A DNA stretch of 64,000 nucleotides from Flavobacterium sp. J372 (lineage in GTDB: Bacteria > Bacteroidota > Bacteroidia > Flavobacteriales > Flavobacteriaceae), in contig NZ_JAJOMZ010000004.1 of the NCBI RefSeq assembly GCF_024699965.1, positions 1,486,001 through 1,550,000 of the forward strand, read 5' to 3'. Below are positions 34,403 to 42,960 of the stretch, piece after piece. The notes beneath the pieces are model-generated. The model was not told where the DNA came from and did not search any database. It was given only the letters and a program-made list of their open reading frames with translations. A program made the position numbers and the translations under genes. How positions within the stretch are numbered: position 1 is the stretch's first letter; the number at the start of each line of letters is the position of its first letter.

Positions 34403-34437
34403 GATGTTTAAAAAATTTAGTTTTAAAAGTTATTGAA

Positions 34438-35076
34438 TTAAATGGTTATAAAAAGTTCGTTTTCTGGTTTGCGTACCTTCTTCAGGTTTTGGCTTGCATC
34501 ATCATCAGCGCGATAGCCCACTGTAGTTATTACGGCTGCATTTAAGCCCTTTTCTTCGAGTTTAAGTATCTCATTAACCCCTGCTGCATTAAACCCTTCC
34601 ATAGGCGTTGTGTCGATGCGAAGTACTGCAGCGGCATTTATCAGGCCTGACATGGCTATGTAAGCCTGTTTTGCTGTCCAGTTGTTTTTCTGCTCTTCGG
34701 TAAGGCTGCTTATATAGCCTTTCATTGATGCTTCAAAACCGGAAACATCTTCTTTGGCAATGCCACGTGTTTCTGCGATATTCTCAATGTAGCTGTCAAT
34801 GTGGGCCTCATTTACATTTACCTCATTGGCGAAGATAAATATATGTGATGCCGCCACCGCCAGGTTTTTGTCGTTGCCTGAAAAGGCATCGGCAAGTTTT
34901 TCTTTTACATCCTTGTCTTCAACTATGATAACCTTGTAAGGCTGCAGTCCCATTGATGATACGCTGAGCTGAACGGCTTCTTTAAGCTTTTCAATGTCTA
35001 TATCTGAGACTTTCCGTGCTGGGTCATATTTCTTAACAGCGTATCGCCAGTTAAGGCTTTCTATATAATCTGTCAT
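34438..35076 (-). CDS. Nitroreductase-family NAD(P)H oxidoreductase
   Basis: A 212-residue flavin enzyme: NWRYAVKKYDPARKVSDIDIEKLKEAV, LSVSSMGLQPYKVIIVED and EGFNAAGVNEILKLEEKGLNAAVITTVGYRADDDASQNLKKVRKP are typical of the NfsB-like group. FMN-dependent reduction of quinones or nitro compounds is expected. It lies two bases after the MarR stop and is presumably controlled by it. Confidence 0.92.
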   Translation of the reverse strand: MTDYIESLNWRYAVKKYDPARKVSDIDIEKLKEAVQLSVSSMGLQPYKVIIVEDKDVKEKLADAFSGNDKNLAVAASHIFIFANEVNVNEAHIDSYIENIAETRGIAKEDVSGFEASMKGYISSLTEEQKNNWTAKQAYIAMSGLINAAAVLRIDTTPMEGFNAAGVNEILKLEEKGLNAAVITTVGYRADDDASQNLKKVRKPENELFITI

Positions 35077-35078
35077 AT

Positions 35079-35534
35079 TTAAATTGATCTGAATTTTTCT
35101 AATAGTTCATTAAGCAACACTAGCTCTTCCATAGAGAGGTTTGCAGCAAATTTTTGTTCGTGACCGTCTACAATCGGGTCAAGCGTTTTGAGCAGGTCAA
35201 GGCCTTTATCAGTTATCCGTATTTCCATCTTGCGGCGGTTGCCGGGGCAAATGTCACGCGTTACCAGTTCCTTGAGTAAAAGTTTATCAACAAGGCGCGT
35301 AGTATTGCTTGTTCGTGCTATCATGCGCTCGCCAATATCACTCATATTGATAGGGTTACCTTTTTGTCCGCGCAATATCCGGAGTACATTAAACTGCTCA
35401 GGCGAAATGTCATGCTGTTTTATCAATTCATTAAAAGCTTCGGCAAGCACATTTTGCGTGTAAGCAATATTAAGAACTGTCCGCCTTTCTATCGGGTATT
35501 GTAATTTCGATTTCAATGCTTCCTCCAGTGTCAT
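35079..35534 (-). CDS. MarR-family transcriptional regulator
   Basis: A 151-residue winged-helix protein. I start it at ATG 35534 (MTLEEALKSKLQ) because the upstream in-frame ATG 35594 lies inside the operators. The fold is clear: LIKQHDISPEQFNVLRILRGQKGNPINMSDIGERMIARTSNTTRLVDKL (recognition helix) and the wing RDICPGNRRKMEIRITDKGLDLL. It is the first gene of its operon and its promoter carries two identical palindromes, which fits autorepression relieved by a ligand or oxidation. Confidence 0.93.
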   Translation of the reverse strand: MTLEEALKSKLQYPIERRTVLNIAYTQNVLAEAFNELIKQHDISPEQFNVLRILRGQKGNPINMSDIGERMIARTSNTTRLVDKLLLKELVTRDICPGNRRKMEIRITDKGLDLLKTLDPIVDGHEQKFAANLSMEELVLLNELLEKFRSI

Positions 35535-35549
35535 AATTGTAATTACAAA

Positions 35550-35565
35550 ATTTGTATGTACAAAT
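35550..35565. promoter_or_regulatory. MarR operator 1
   Basis: ATTTGTA-TG-TACAAAT, a palindrome with seven-base arms that covers most of the -7 box of the MarR promoter. Confidence 0.7.
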
Positions 35566-35595
35566 GTATAGATGTTTTTTATTTGTATGTACAAA
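35561..35595 (-). promoter_or_regulatory. Promoter of the MarR operon
   Basis: Minus-strand TTTG (35592-35595), 23-base spacer, TACATTTG (35561-35568). Both boxes are perfect and both are embedded in the palindromes, 26 bases before the ATG at 35534. Confidence 0.6.
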
Positions 35596-35596
35596 T
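35581..35596. promoter_or_regulatory. MarR operator 2
   Basis: A second copy of ATTTGTA-TG-TACAAAT, 31 bases (about three helical turns) from the first, covering the -33 box. Confidence 0.7.
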
Positions 35597-35678
35597 GTCA
35601 TTGTTAAAGAAATGTTAATTCTTGCATTGGCCTGATAATTGAGTACATTTATACTCATAGAAAATCTGAATATTCAAA

Positions 35679-36203
35679 ATGAAGAAATTATTGACAGCCT
35701 TGGTTCTTTTTTATGGCTTGCTGGCGACAGGGCAGGCGAAAGCACCCGCTCCGATAAAGATTTATACGAAAGAAGGTGTTAGCATTAAAGCATATGATTA
35801 CGAAAAGTTGGCTTACTTCCTGAACCAAAAAAATGACACTACCTATGTTGTGAATTTTTGGGCTACCTGGTGTGTGCCATGTGTTAAAGAACTGCCACAC
35901 TTTGAAAAGCTGAACCAGCAATATAAAGGAAAAAAAGTTAAGGTGCTGCTGGTGAGCCTTGACATGGCTAAGATGGTAGAGAGTAAGCTGCTGCCTTTCA
36001 TCAAAAAGAAGAACCTCAAGAGCGATGTGGTGCTTTTACGCGACCCTGACAGTAACAACTGGATACCTAAAATCGACAAATCATGGAGTGGCACTATACC
36101 GGCTACTCTTATTTACAACAAAAAAGTGCGTAAATTTTACGAGAAGTCTTTTGAGTATGCTGAGCTGGAGAAGGCAGTAAACGAAGTTATGAACGCTAAA
36201 TAA
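35679..36203 (+). CDS. Exported TlpA-like thioredoxin
   Basis: A 174-residue protein with a Sec signal (MKKLLTALVLFYGLLATGQA) and a thioredoxin fold with YVVNFWATWCVPCVKELPHFE (CxxC) and the cis-Pro segment SGTIPATLIYN. It would act as a periplasmic thiol reductase or donor. It opens a plus-strand series with a redoxin and a rhodanese gene (gaps 44 and 25 bases), diverging from the MarR operon. Confidence 0.9.
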   Translation: MKKLLTALVLFYGLLATGQAKAPAPIKIYTKEGVSIKAYDYEKLAYFLNQKNDTTYVVNFWATWCVPCVKELPHFEKLNQQYKGKKVKVLLVSLDMAKMVESKLLPFIKKKNLKSDVVLLRDPDSNNWIPKIDKSWSGTIPATLIYNKKVRKFYEKSFEYAELEKAVNEVMNAK

Positions 36204-36247
36204 TAAAATTTTAAATCATTAATCATTCAATTTTTAAATCAAATAAA

Positions 36248-36859
36248 ATGAAAGCAATCAAATTTTTAGGGCTGTTTCTTGCCGCAGGGCTTGTGGCAGC
36301 TTTTACAGTGAAAGACACTGCTGCCGGTTACAAGGTTGGCGACACAGCAACGGATTTCTCATTGAAGAATGTTGACGGTAAAATGGTATCCCTGAAAGAT
36401 ATGAAAGATGCCAAAGGCTACATTGTAATATTTACCTGTAACCATTGCCCGTATGCACAGGCCTATGAAGACAGGATTATTACGTTAGACAAAAAGTATA
36501 AAAAGCTGGGTTACCCTGTTGTTGCCATTAACCCAAATAATCCTGAAAAGCAGAAGGATGACAGTTTCCCTAAAATGCAGGAACGTGCCAAAGAAAAGAA
36601 ATTTACATTCCCGTACCTGCTTGACGAAGGGCAGAAGATTTACCCTCAGTACGGCGCTACCAAGACTCCGCATGTCTACATCCTGCAGAAAACAGCTAAA
36701 GGCAATGTGGTGAAATATATTGGCGCGATTGACGATAATTATGAAGACGAAAGCGCGGTAAAACAACGCTACGCCGAGGCTGCAGTTGATGCTTTGCTCG
36801 CCGGTAAAGATGTTGCCGTTAAAGAGACAAAGGCTATTGGCTGTTCAATCAAAGCATAA
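36248..36859 (+). CDS. Exported redoxin (AhpC/TlpA-like) protein
   Basis: A 203-residue protein with signal MKAIKFLGLFLAAGLVAAFT and a redoxin domain: VGDTATDFSLKNVDGKMVSLKD, IVIFTCNHCPYAQAYED (CxxC in the form CNHC), VVAINPNNPEKQKDD and TPHVYILQK. This subgroup of thioredoxin-family proteins is widespread but its partner is not known. The C-terminus keeps one more Cys (AIGCSIKA). It is followed by a cytoplasmic rhodanese 25 bases later. Confidence 0.9.
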   Translation: MKAIKFLGLFLAAGLVAAFTVKDTAAGYKVGDTATDFSLKNVDGKMVSLKDMKDAKGYIVIFTCNHCPYAQAYEDRIITLDKKYKKLGYPVVAINPNNPEKQKDDSFPKMQERAKEKKFTFPYLLDEGQKIYPQYGATKTPHVYILQKTAKGNVVKYIGAIDDNYEDESAVKQRYAEAAVDALLAGKDVAVKETKAIGCSIKA

Positions 36860-36884
36860 TATCTTTGCTGTAAATCTTTAAAAA

Positions 36885-37196
36885 ATGAACCTAAACCAAA
36901 ACGAATGGTGGGAAAACGCTCAAGCGGACAGCAATGCTGTGATTCTTGATGTGCGCACCGCCGATGAATACAACCGCGGTATTATACCCGGTGCCGTGAA
37001 TATTGATATTTACAAAGGCCAGGGCTTTATTGATGAGGTAGAAAAGCTTGACAAAACCAAAAACTACTACGTTTACTGCGCGGCAGGAGCCCGCAGCGGG
37101 CAAGCCTGCAATATCATGAACCAGTTGGGCTTTGCTAATGCCTATAACCTCGCAGGAGGCATTACCCAATGGCAGGGGCCGGTAACAGCGCCTTGA
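36885..37196 (+). CDS. Cytoplasmic rhodanese-like protein
   Basis: A 103-residue single rhodanese domain without signal peptide: VILDVRTADEYNRGIIPGAVNI and the active-site loop YVYCAAGARSGQA with the sulfur-carrying Cys. It may move sulfane sulfur. It is the last gene of the series TlpA-redoxin-rhodanese and ends before a bidirectional terminator. Confidence 0.93.
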   Translation: MNLNQNEWWENAQADSNAVILDVRTADEYNRGIIPGAVNIDIYKGQGFIDEVEKLDKTKNYYVYCAAGARSGQACNIMNQLGFANAYNLAGGITQWQGPVTAP

Positions 37197-37212
37197 TATT
37201 CTTGAAAAAATA

Positions 37213-37232
37213 AAGCCCTCAACTGAGGGCTT
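37213..37232. terminator. Bidirectional terminator
   Basis: AAGCCCTC/GAGGGCTT arms with a four-base loop, A-rich on one side and TATTTATTTTTTTT on the other, in the 34-base gap between convergent genes. Confidence 0.85.
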
Positions 37233-37668
37233 ATTTATTTTTTTTCGGTGATGTGAAAGAGTTGATGTTTTCTTTCCAGTAGTCAATAAGGTTCTTGATT
37301 TTTTCTTTGTATTTGTTGTAATCGTCACCTTTCTGGATGAAACCCTGCACTGAGAGTTTGTTGGCTTCTTTGATAGAACTTTCGTCCTGCGCATTTGAAA
37401 TAAAGATGTAGGGTATGTCCTTATCCATCAAAATCTCTTCGTTCATAATGATGTTACGCAGCTCAAAACCACCAAGTTTAGGCATGTTGATGTCAGAAAT
37501 AATAATAAATGGCTGTATCTCAGGCCTTCGCAGGTACTCTACAACCTGGGTACTGTCAGCAAAAAACACAAGGTTGTTTTTATATCCCAAATCACGGAAA
37601 ATCTCTTTTAAGATATCCCTGTCATCTTCATCATCTTCAATAATCAGGATGTCCCTGTGTTTTTTCAT
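37231..37668 (-). CDS. Single-domain response regulator
   Basis: A 145-residue receiver domain from ATG 37668 (37686 adds six residues): ILIIEDDEDDRDILKEIF (acidic pocket), FIIISDINMPKLGGFEL (phosphoacceptor Asp), YIFISNAQ (Thr/Ser position) and VQGFIQKGDD (Lys). No output domain. It is transcribed alone from a TATATTTG box and may pass phosphate between kinases, such as those at 50-55 kb or the LytS kinase nearby. Confidence 0.92.
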   Translation of the reverse strand: MKKHRDILIIEDDEDDRDILKEIFRDLGYKNNLVFFADSTQVVEYLRRPEIQPFIIISDINMPKLGGFELRNIIMNEEILMDKDIPYIFISNAQDESSIKEANKLSVQGFIQKGDDYNKYKEKIKNLIDYWKENINSFTSPKKNK

Positions 37669-37722
37669 GTGGTGTATGAGTTTCAATTATTGTGTGAAAA
37701 TAGCAATTTTTACATGTAACTT

Positions 37723-37730
37723 CAAATATA
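37723..37730 (-). promoter_or_regulatory. -7 box of the response regulator gene
   Basis: Minus-strand TATATTTG fits TAnnTTTG, 55 bases before ATG 37668. Confidence 0.4.
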
Positions 37731-37814
37731 TCAAATCTTAAAAATTCCTTAAATTATAATTATTGGCACACTTTTAATTTACTAACTTGCATCTGTAACA
37801 ATAAAGCAATTAAT

Positions 37815-38333
37815 ATGAAATCATTTTTGCTCACCATAAGCTTGTTTTTGGCCGCCTCCACTATTTCCCTGGCACAGCAGCCATCAGCAAAAGAAGTATT
37901 AGCTACGGCACAGGCGCAGGCTAAGAAAGAAAATAAGAAAGTATTTGTTATGTTTCATGCATCATGGTGCAAGTGGTGCAAAAAGATGGAAAATAACATG
38001 CAGACACCTGAATGCAAGCCGCTTTTTGATAAAAATTATGTTACCACATACCTTACCGTACAGGAATCGCCAAAGAACAAATCACTTGAAAATCCCGGCG
38101 CAGACGAATTGCTGAAAACTTACAAAGCTGAAAAGTCAGGCATACCGTTTTGGGTGATTCTCGATGCTAACGGAAAAGTTCTTGAAGATTCTTTTAATTC
38201 TAAAGGCGAGAATCTTGGCTGCCCTGCTGATGCCGCTGAAGTTGCAGAATTTACACAGATGCTGAAAAATACTTCCAGGCTTACAGACAAAGAGCTTGCC
38301 GTGATTGCGAATACATTTACAATTAAAAAATAA
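37815..38333 (+). CDS. Exported thioredoxin-like protein
   Basis: A 172-residue protein with signal MKSFLLTISLFLAASTISLAQ and a thioredoxin fold of the thioredoxin_7 type: KVFVMFHASWCKWCKKMENNM (CKWC) and KSGIPFWVILDANGK (cis-Pro). A third Cys follows in ENLGCPAD. It would act in the periplasm. It starts a unit running through a rhodanese gene into the LytS/LytTR pair. Confidence 0.9.
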   Translation: MKSFLLTISLFLAASTISLAQQPSAKEVLATAQAQAKKENKKVFVMFHASWCKWCKKMENNMQTPECKPLFDKNYVTTYLTVQESPKNKSLENPGADELLKTYKAEKSGIPFWVILDANGKVLEDSFNSKGENLGCPADAAEVAEFTQMLKNTSRLTDKELAVIANTFTIKK

Positions 38334-38337
38334 ACTG

Positions 38338-38721
38338 ATGAAAAAGATATTGTTTTTACTGCTTGTTACTGTTTCAACAATAACAAATGCCCAACAAAAG
38401 CAGAAAGTGGAGCTTGTTGCCCCTGCCGCCTTTGAAAAGAAAATGGCTGCCCAAAAAGGCCAGGTTATAGACGTGCGCACGCCTAAAGAATATCAGTCTG
38501 GGTATATTGCCGGGGCAGTGAATATGCACGTCTATGATAAAGACTTTGAACAGCGTGTAGATAAACTCGACAAGAATAAGCCTGTTTATGTTTACTGTAA
38601 GGCAGGGGGGCGTAGCGCTGAAGCTACCGAAATCCTGAAAAATAAAGGCTTTAAAACAATTGTGGAACTGGATGGCGGAATGGATGCCTGGAAGGAAGCC
38701 GGTAAACCGGTAAAGCAATAA
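38338..38721 (+). CDS. Exported rhodanese-like protein
   Basis: A 127-residue protein starting at ATG 38338, which gives a proper signal peptide (MKKILFLLLVTVSTITNAQ), followed by a rhodanese domain: QVIDVRTPKEYQSGYIAGAVNM and VYVYCKAGGRSAEA with the catalytic Cys. It is the periplasmic counterpart of the cytoplasmic rhodanese at 36885. It lies four bases after the thioredoxin stop and two before the kinase start. Confidence 0.92.
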   Translation: MKKILFLLLVTVSTITNAQQKQKVELVAPAAFEKKMAAQKGQVIDVRTPKEYQSGYIAGAVNMHVYDKDFEQRVDKLDKNKPVYVYCKAGGRSAEATEILKNKGFKTIVELDGGMDAWKEAGKPVKQ

Positions 38722-38723
38722 CA

Positions 38724-39469
38724 GTGACAGAATTATCAATCATTTTATTGGTTATCACAGGTGTTGCAGCAATCGTAATTATCTGGCTGTACCTGCTTAT
38801 GAAGCGCCACCTCAAAGTAAGGCGGCAGCTGGAATCGCGCTTTGTAGAGATGGAGAACCGAATGAACACCCTTCAGTTGCAAACGCTTGAGGCAAGGCTT
38901 AATCCGCACTTGTTTAAGAACATTCTTAATTCTATACAATCGCACGCTTACCAGACTTATTTCGCAATGGACAAATTGTCAAACGTACTGGACTATATAC
39001 TCTATGAGAGCCAAAACCGTTTTGTGAGTCCGCGCGAAGAAATTGATTTTGCGCTTAATCTTATAGAAATTAATAAGATAAAGATAAGTCCGCTGTTTTC
39101 CATCACCGTTAAAAAAAGATGGATGAGATGGATGCGCTGTACAATGAAAAGATCATGGCGCCGCTCATATCTATCGACCTGATTGAAAATGCTTTTAAGC
39201 ATGCCGACTTGCAAAGTCCTGATGCATTTATTACCGTGATGATTGAGTTTAAAGACGGTACTTTTACGCTTACAGTCTCAAACAAAATATCAGGTAAAGC
39301 CGCTTTCCATAAAGAACATGGCGGTATAGGAACTGTAACGCTGGAACAGCGCCTGCGCATAATTTATGGATCTGCCTTCAGGCTGGAACGCTACAGCGAA
39401 GAAGACATTTATGTTGCCAAATTAAAAATTGACCTGCTTGAACACAAAAATAAAATGCTTACTGCTTGA
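38724..39469 (+). pseudogene. LytS-type sensor histidine kinase, frameshifted
   Basis: GTG 38724 starts a 248-residue kinase split in two frames. One membrane helix (IILLVITGVAAIVIIWLYLLM) is followed by a His_kinase domain with TLEARLNPHLFKNILNSIQSH (phosphoacceptor His). At an A7 tract (39111-39117) the frame turns into SNKI-like nonsense; one additional A gives ITVKKKMDEMDALYNEKIMAP and continues into LIENAFKHADL (N box) and GGIGTVTLEQRLRIIYG (G box). The kinase overlaps the LytTR gene start by about 30 bases, typical of such pairs. It lacks any large sensor domain. Confidence 0.85.
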
Positions 39470-40160
39470 TGATGAGCTGCCTGGGCTTACATTCCTTAAA
39501 ATGATATGCGAGCAGCAGCCGCAACTTGAAGTTGTTAAGGCTTACAACAATCCGCAATTGCTGCTGGATGAGTGGCAGGATATGGAATTTGACCTGCTGA
39601 TTACTGATATTGAAATGCCGGGTGTAAACGGCTTGCAGGTAGCTGAAGCGCTCAGGGGAAAGGCAGTAATTTTTACCACGGCCTATAAAGAATTTGCGCT
39701 TGATGCCTTTGAAAAAAACGCTGTTGATTATCTTGTAAAGCCGGTAAAGGCTGAAAGGTTACAACAAGCGATTGAAAAGGTGCAAAAGTTCCTGGGCGGG
39801 CAGAAACGCGTGAAGCCAAAGCAAATACAGCTGAATACTGATAAAGGAAAAGCGCTGCTTGACCCTGATAAGATATTCTGCATCCTTACATCTGAAATTG
39901 ACAGCCGCGATAAAATTATTATAATGAACGATGGCAGCAGAATTACAGTAAAAAATGCATCATTTGAAAAACTGTTGGATATGTTGCCTGACGATGATTT
40001 TACCCGCATCAACAAAAAAACTGCAATTGCTTTACGCAATGTAGCCTATTATACCCATGAAGAAATAAGGGCAAACATTAACCAGCCTGATGGTTCACCT
40101 TATGCATTTCCGTTAAGTGAAATTTACCGCTCGGCTTTTGGCGAAAAAGTACGGAAGTGA
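39438..40160 (+). CDS. LytTR-family response regulator
   Basis: A 240-residue regulator. TTG 39438 gives MNTKIKCLLLDDELPGL; another TTG at 39429 adds three residues, and no ATG fits. The receiver has FDLLITDIEMPGVNGLQ (Asp), VIFTTAYKEFALDAF and VDYLVKPVK (Lys). The C-terminal LytTR DNA-binding domain runs from about residue 135: KIIIMNDGSRITVKNASFEKLLDMLPDDDFTRINKKTAIALRNV. It is the partner of the LytS kinase just upstream. Targets are unknown; the redox genes of the same unit are candidates. Confidence 0.93.
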   Translation: MNTKIKCLLLDDELPGLTFLKMICEQQPQLEVVKAYNNPQLLLDEWQDMEFDLLITDIEMPGVNGLQVAEALRGKAVIFTTAYKEFALDAFEKNAVDYLVKPVKAERLQQAIEKVQKFLGGQKRVKPKQIQLNTDKGKALLDPDKIFCILTSEIDSRDKIIIMNDGSRITVKNASFEKLLDMLPDDDFTRINKKTAIALRNVAYYTHEEIRANINQPDGSPYAFPLSEIYRSAFGEKVRK

Positions 40161-40268
40161 TTTCATTACATAATTAAACGTGTTCGTTACAAAACCTTAA
40201 CATAGTAGTATTTCACTTACAGGTTAATGTTAAATTCTATTTAATATTGCAGCAGAATTTACACAACT

Positions 40269-42542
40269 ATGAAGAATTTTAAGGGAAGCATTTTTTATGT
40301 TGCTGTCGTCGCTATATTTTCAGCCATAATATACTGGACATTAAAACAGGGCGTATTGCTTGAAAATGGCCGGGAAATTACCGCAGCCGCTGCAACAGGC
40401 AAAGGCCAGTGGGCAGAGTTTATAGACTCACTGCATCATAACCTTACTCACCCGCTTGCAATATTGCTGGTACAAATTGTAACCATTATACTGGTAGCCC
40501 GTATTTTTGGATGGATTTGCCGTAAAATAGGGCAGCCAACGGTAATTGGAGAAATGATTGCCGGTATTGTGCTTGGCCCTTCCCTGGTAGGCACATTCTT
40601 TCCTGAATATTCTGCACTGCTGTTCCCTGCAGCATCATTGCCAAATTTGCAATTCCTGAGCCAGATCGGGCTTATATTATTCATGTATGTTGTGGGTATG
40701 GAGCTCGACCTGAAAGCGTTGCAGAACAAGGCGAAAGATGCCGTGGTCATCAGTCATGCAAGCATTATCATACCCTTTACGCTTGGCATTGGCCTGTCCT
40801 ATTACGTGTATACCGAATTTGCACCGGCAGGTGTTGAGTTTATGTCGTTTGCATTGTTTATGGGTATTGCCATGAGTATTACAGCTTTTCCTGTTCTGGC
40901 ACGTATTGTACAGGAGCGCGGGCTGCACCGCACCCGGATTGGCGCTATGGTCATAACCTGCGCGGCTGCCGATGATGTCACGGCATGGTGCATACTTGCT
41001 GCGGTTATTGCCATTGTAAAAGCAGGTTCATTTACAAGTTCGCTATATGTTATAGGCCTTTCAATAATATACGTTGGTGTAATGATGTACATGGTAAGGC
41101 CGTTTTTAAAACGTATAGGTGACCTTTATGCTAACAAAGAAACGGTCTCGAGGCCTGTTGTTGCTATATTTTTCCTCACGCTTCTGCTTTCTGCATATGC
41201 AACCGAAATCATTGGTATCCATGCACTTTTCGGTGCGTTCATGGCAGGCGCTATTATGCCGGAGAGTATGCGTTTCAGGAGCATTTTTATAGAAAAGGTA
41301 GAAGATGTATCACAGGTGATGCTGTTGCCGCTATTCTTTGTTTTCACAGGTCTCCGCACGCAAATCGGCCTTCTTGATGACCCCTCCCTATGGAATGTTT
41401 GCGGCCTGATTATACTTGTTGCCGTGGTAGGTAAATTTGTCGGCAGTGCGCTTACCGCTAAATTTCTGGGGCAGAACTGGCGTGACAGCTTAACCATAGG
41501 TGCCCTTATGAATACCCGTGGCCTTATGGAGCTCATAGTGCTGAATATTGGTTACGATCTTGGCGTGCTGTCAACAGAAATTTTCTCGATGATGGTTATC
41601 ATGGCACTGGCAACTACGTTTATGACAGGCCCTGCGCTCGATCTGATTGGCTACATCTATAACCGCAGAAAGAATTATATACCGCAGGAGATAAGGCAGG
41701 CGAGTAAGTTTAAGGTACTTGTGTCATTTGACAGTCCTGAGGGAGGCAAAACCCTTGTAAAGCTTGCTAACAGCTTTGTGAGGAGGATGAATGGCAATGC
41801 AATGGTTACGGCAATGCATATCATGCCAAGTAATGAGATACATACATTTAACCTTGAAGAATACGAACAGGAAAGTTTTAAGCCTGTACTGGCTGAAGCG
41901 GAAAGCCTGAACCAAAAGGTAACAACGCTATTTAAGGCAAGCACTGAAATGGATAGCGATATTGCTACTGTGGCTAACAAAGGAGAGTTTGACCTGGTGC
42001 TGATTGATATAGGGCAGTCAATTTTTGAAGGGACATTGCTTGGCAAAATACTTGGGTTCACAACACGTATCATCAATCCTGAAAACCTTATCAATACTTT
42101 TACAGGTAAAGAAAAGCTCTTTGAAAACTCACCGTTTGATGAGCGTACACAGCACATTTTGGGCAAAACAACTGCTCCTGTAGGTATATTGGTTGATAAG
42201 GAGTTTCAATCAACCGACCGGGTCTTCGTAACGATTTTTGATGAAAACGATGCTTTCTTGATAGATTTCGCCCAAAAGCTTATAAGCAATGCAGGCTCGC
42301 AGGTAACCGTGCTTGATGCTGCCGGTAACATCAAAAATAACACCGATATCAAGGAAACCATCCGCAGTATAGAGCAAACGGTGCCAAACCACATACGGCT
42401 GCTCAACGAGCGCAAGCTCGAAAAAGAGTTTTTGCAGGAACAGGACCTTATGGTAATAAGCGTTGACAGCTGGAAAAAGCTTGTGGAATCACGCAGTACA
42501 TGGCTAAACAATACACCATCGCTACTCATACTTAAACCTTAA
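40269..42542 (+). CDS. CPA2-family cation:proton antiporter
   Basis: A 757-residue membrane protein of the KefB/NapA type. An N-terminal helix is followed by the antiporter domain with about 12 helices (GQPTVIGEMIAGIVLGPSLVG, GIAMSITAFPVLARIVQERGLH, IGALMNTRGLMELIVLNIGYDLGV) and then about 280 soluble residues related to universal-stress domains (FKVLVSFDSPEGGKTLVKLANSF). It exchanges K+ or Na+ for protons; which ion is not visible. The small barrel-like protein gene follows after four bases. Confidence 0.92.
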   Translation: MKNFKGSIFYVAVVAIFSAIIYWTLKQGVLLENGREITAAAATGKGQWAEFIDSLHHNLTHPLAILLVQIVTIILVARIFGWICRKIGQPTVIGEMIAGIVLGPSLVGTFFPEYSALLFPAASLPNLQFLSQIGLILFMYVVGMELDLKALQNKAKDAVVISHASIIIPFTLGIGLSYYVYTEFAPAGVEFMSFALFMGIAMSITAFPVLARIVQERGLHRTRIGAMVITCAAADDVTAWCILAAVIAIVKAGSFTSSLYVIGLSIIYVGVMMYMVRPFLKRIGDLYANKETVSRPVVAIFFLTLLLSAYATEIIGIHALFGAFMAGAIMPESMRFRSIFIEKVEDVSQVMLLPLFFVFTGLRTQIGLLDDPSLWNVCGLIILVAVVGKFVGSALTAKFLGQNWRDSLTIGALMNTRGLMELIVLNIGYDLGVLSTEIFSMMVIMALATTFMTGPALDLIGYIYNRRKNYIPQEIRQASKFKVLVSFDSPEGGKTLVKLANSFVRRMNGNAMVTAMHIMPSNEIHTFNLEEYEQESFKPVLAEAESLNQKVTTLFKASTEMDSDIATVANKGEFDLVLIDIGQSIFEGTLLGKILGFTTRIINPENLINTFTGKEKLFENSPFDERTQHILGKTTAPVGILVDKEFQSTDRVFVTIFDENDAFLIDFAQKLISNAGSQVTVLDAAGNIKNNTDIKETIRSIEQTVPNHIRLLNERKLEKEFLQEQDLMVISVDSWKKLVESRSTWLNNTPSLLILKP

Positions 42543-42546
42543 GCTA

Positions 42547-42936
42547 ATGAACATATTAAAACACTTTTGCACTGTATTTTCAATACTGTGCAGCCTGGCT
42601 ATTGCCGCTCAGCAACAGCCCGAGGTACCAGCTTCTGCAACCATCAAAGACAAATTTGAAGCAGGGTTTGACGGTATGCTCGGCGTTTCTTACGGAAACA
42701 AAGCTATGGGAATAAACGTTGGCGGTCCAAGCCTGAAGTATAAATTCAGGAAGAATTTAAAGGTTGGGGTAGGGGCGTTTCCGTCATTGTTTATTATGGA
42801 TGATAAAGCTGTACCCAGGCTGGCAGTTTCACCAATAATAGAATACCGTAAATGGATGCTGATAACCCCTTACTACGGCTATGACAATAATAATAAGCAA
42901 ATCTGGACATTTGGAATGGGCTACAGGTTTTTGTGA
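42547..42936 (+). CDS. Small exported protein, possible outer-membrane barrel fragment
   Basis: A 129-residue protein with signal MNILKHFCTVFSILCSLAIAAQ, then beta strands alternating with glycine (GFDGMLGVSYGNKAMGINVGGPS, LKVGVGAFPSLFIMDD, TFGMGYRFL). The C-terminal Phe-Leu fits outer-membrane insertion, but the barrel would be small. No family recognised. It is probably co-transcribed with the antiporter. Confidence 0.7.
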   Translation: MNILKHFCTVFSILCSLAIAAQQQPEVPASATIKDKFEAGFDGMLGVSYGNKAMGINVGGPSLKYKFRKNLKVGVGAFPSLFIMDDKAVPRLAVSPIIEYRKWMLITPYYGYDNNNKQIWTFGMGYRFL

Positions 42937-42942
42937 TGATTA

Positions 42943-42958
42943 ATTAACGTCCGTTAAT
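42943..42958. promoter_or_regulatory. Palindromic operator upstream of the alcohol dehydrogenase
   Basis: ATTAACG-TC-CGTTAAT, perfect seven-base arms, three bases upstream of the -33 element. A wider ATGATTAA/TTAATCAT pair brackets it. No T run follows, so it is not a terminator. Confidence 0.55.
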
Positions 42959-42960
42959 CA

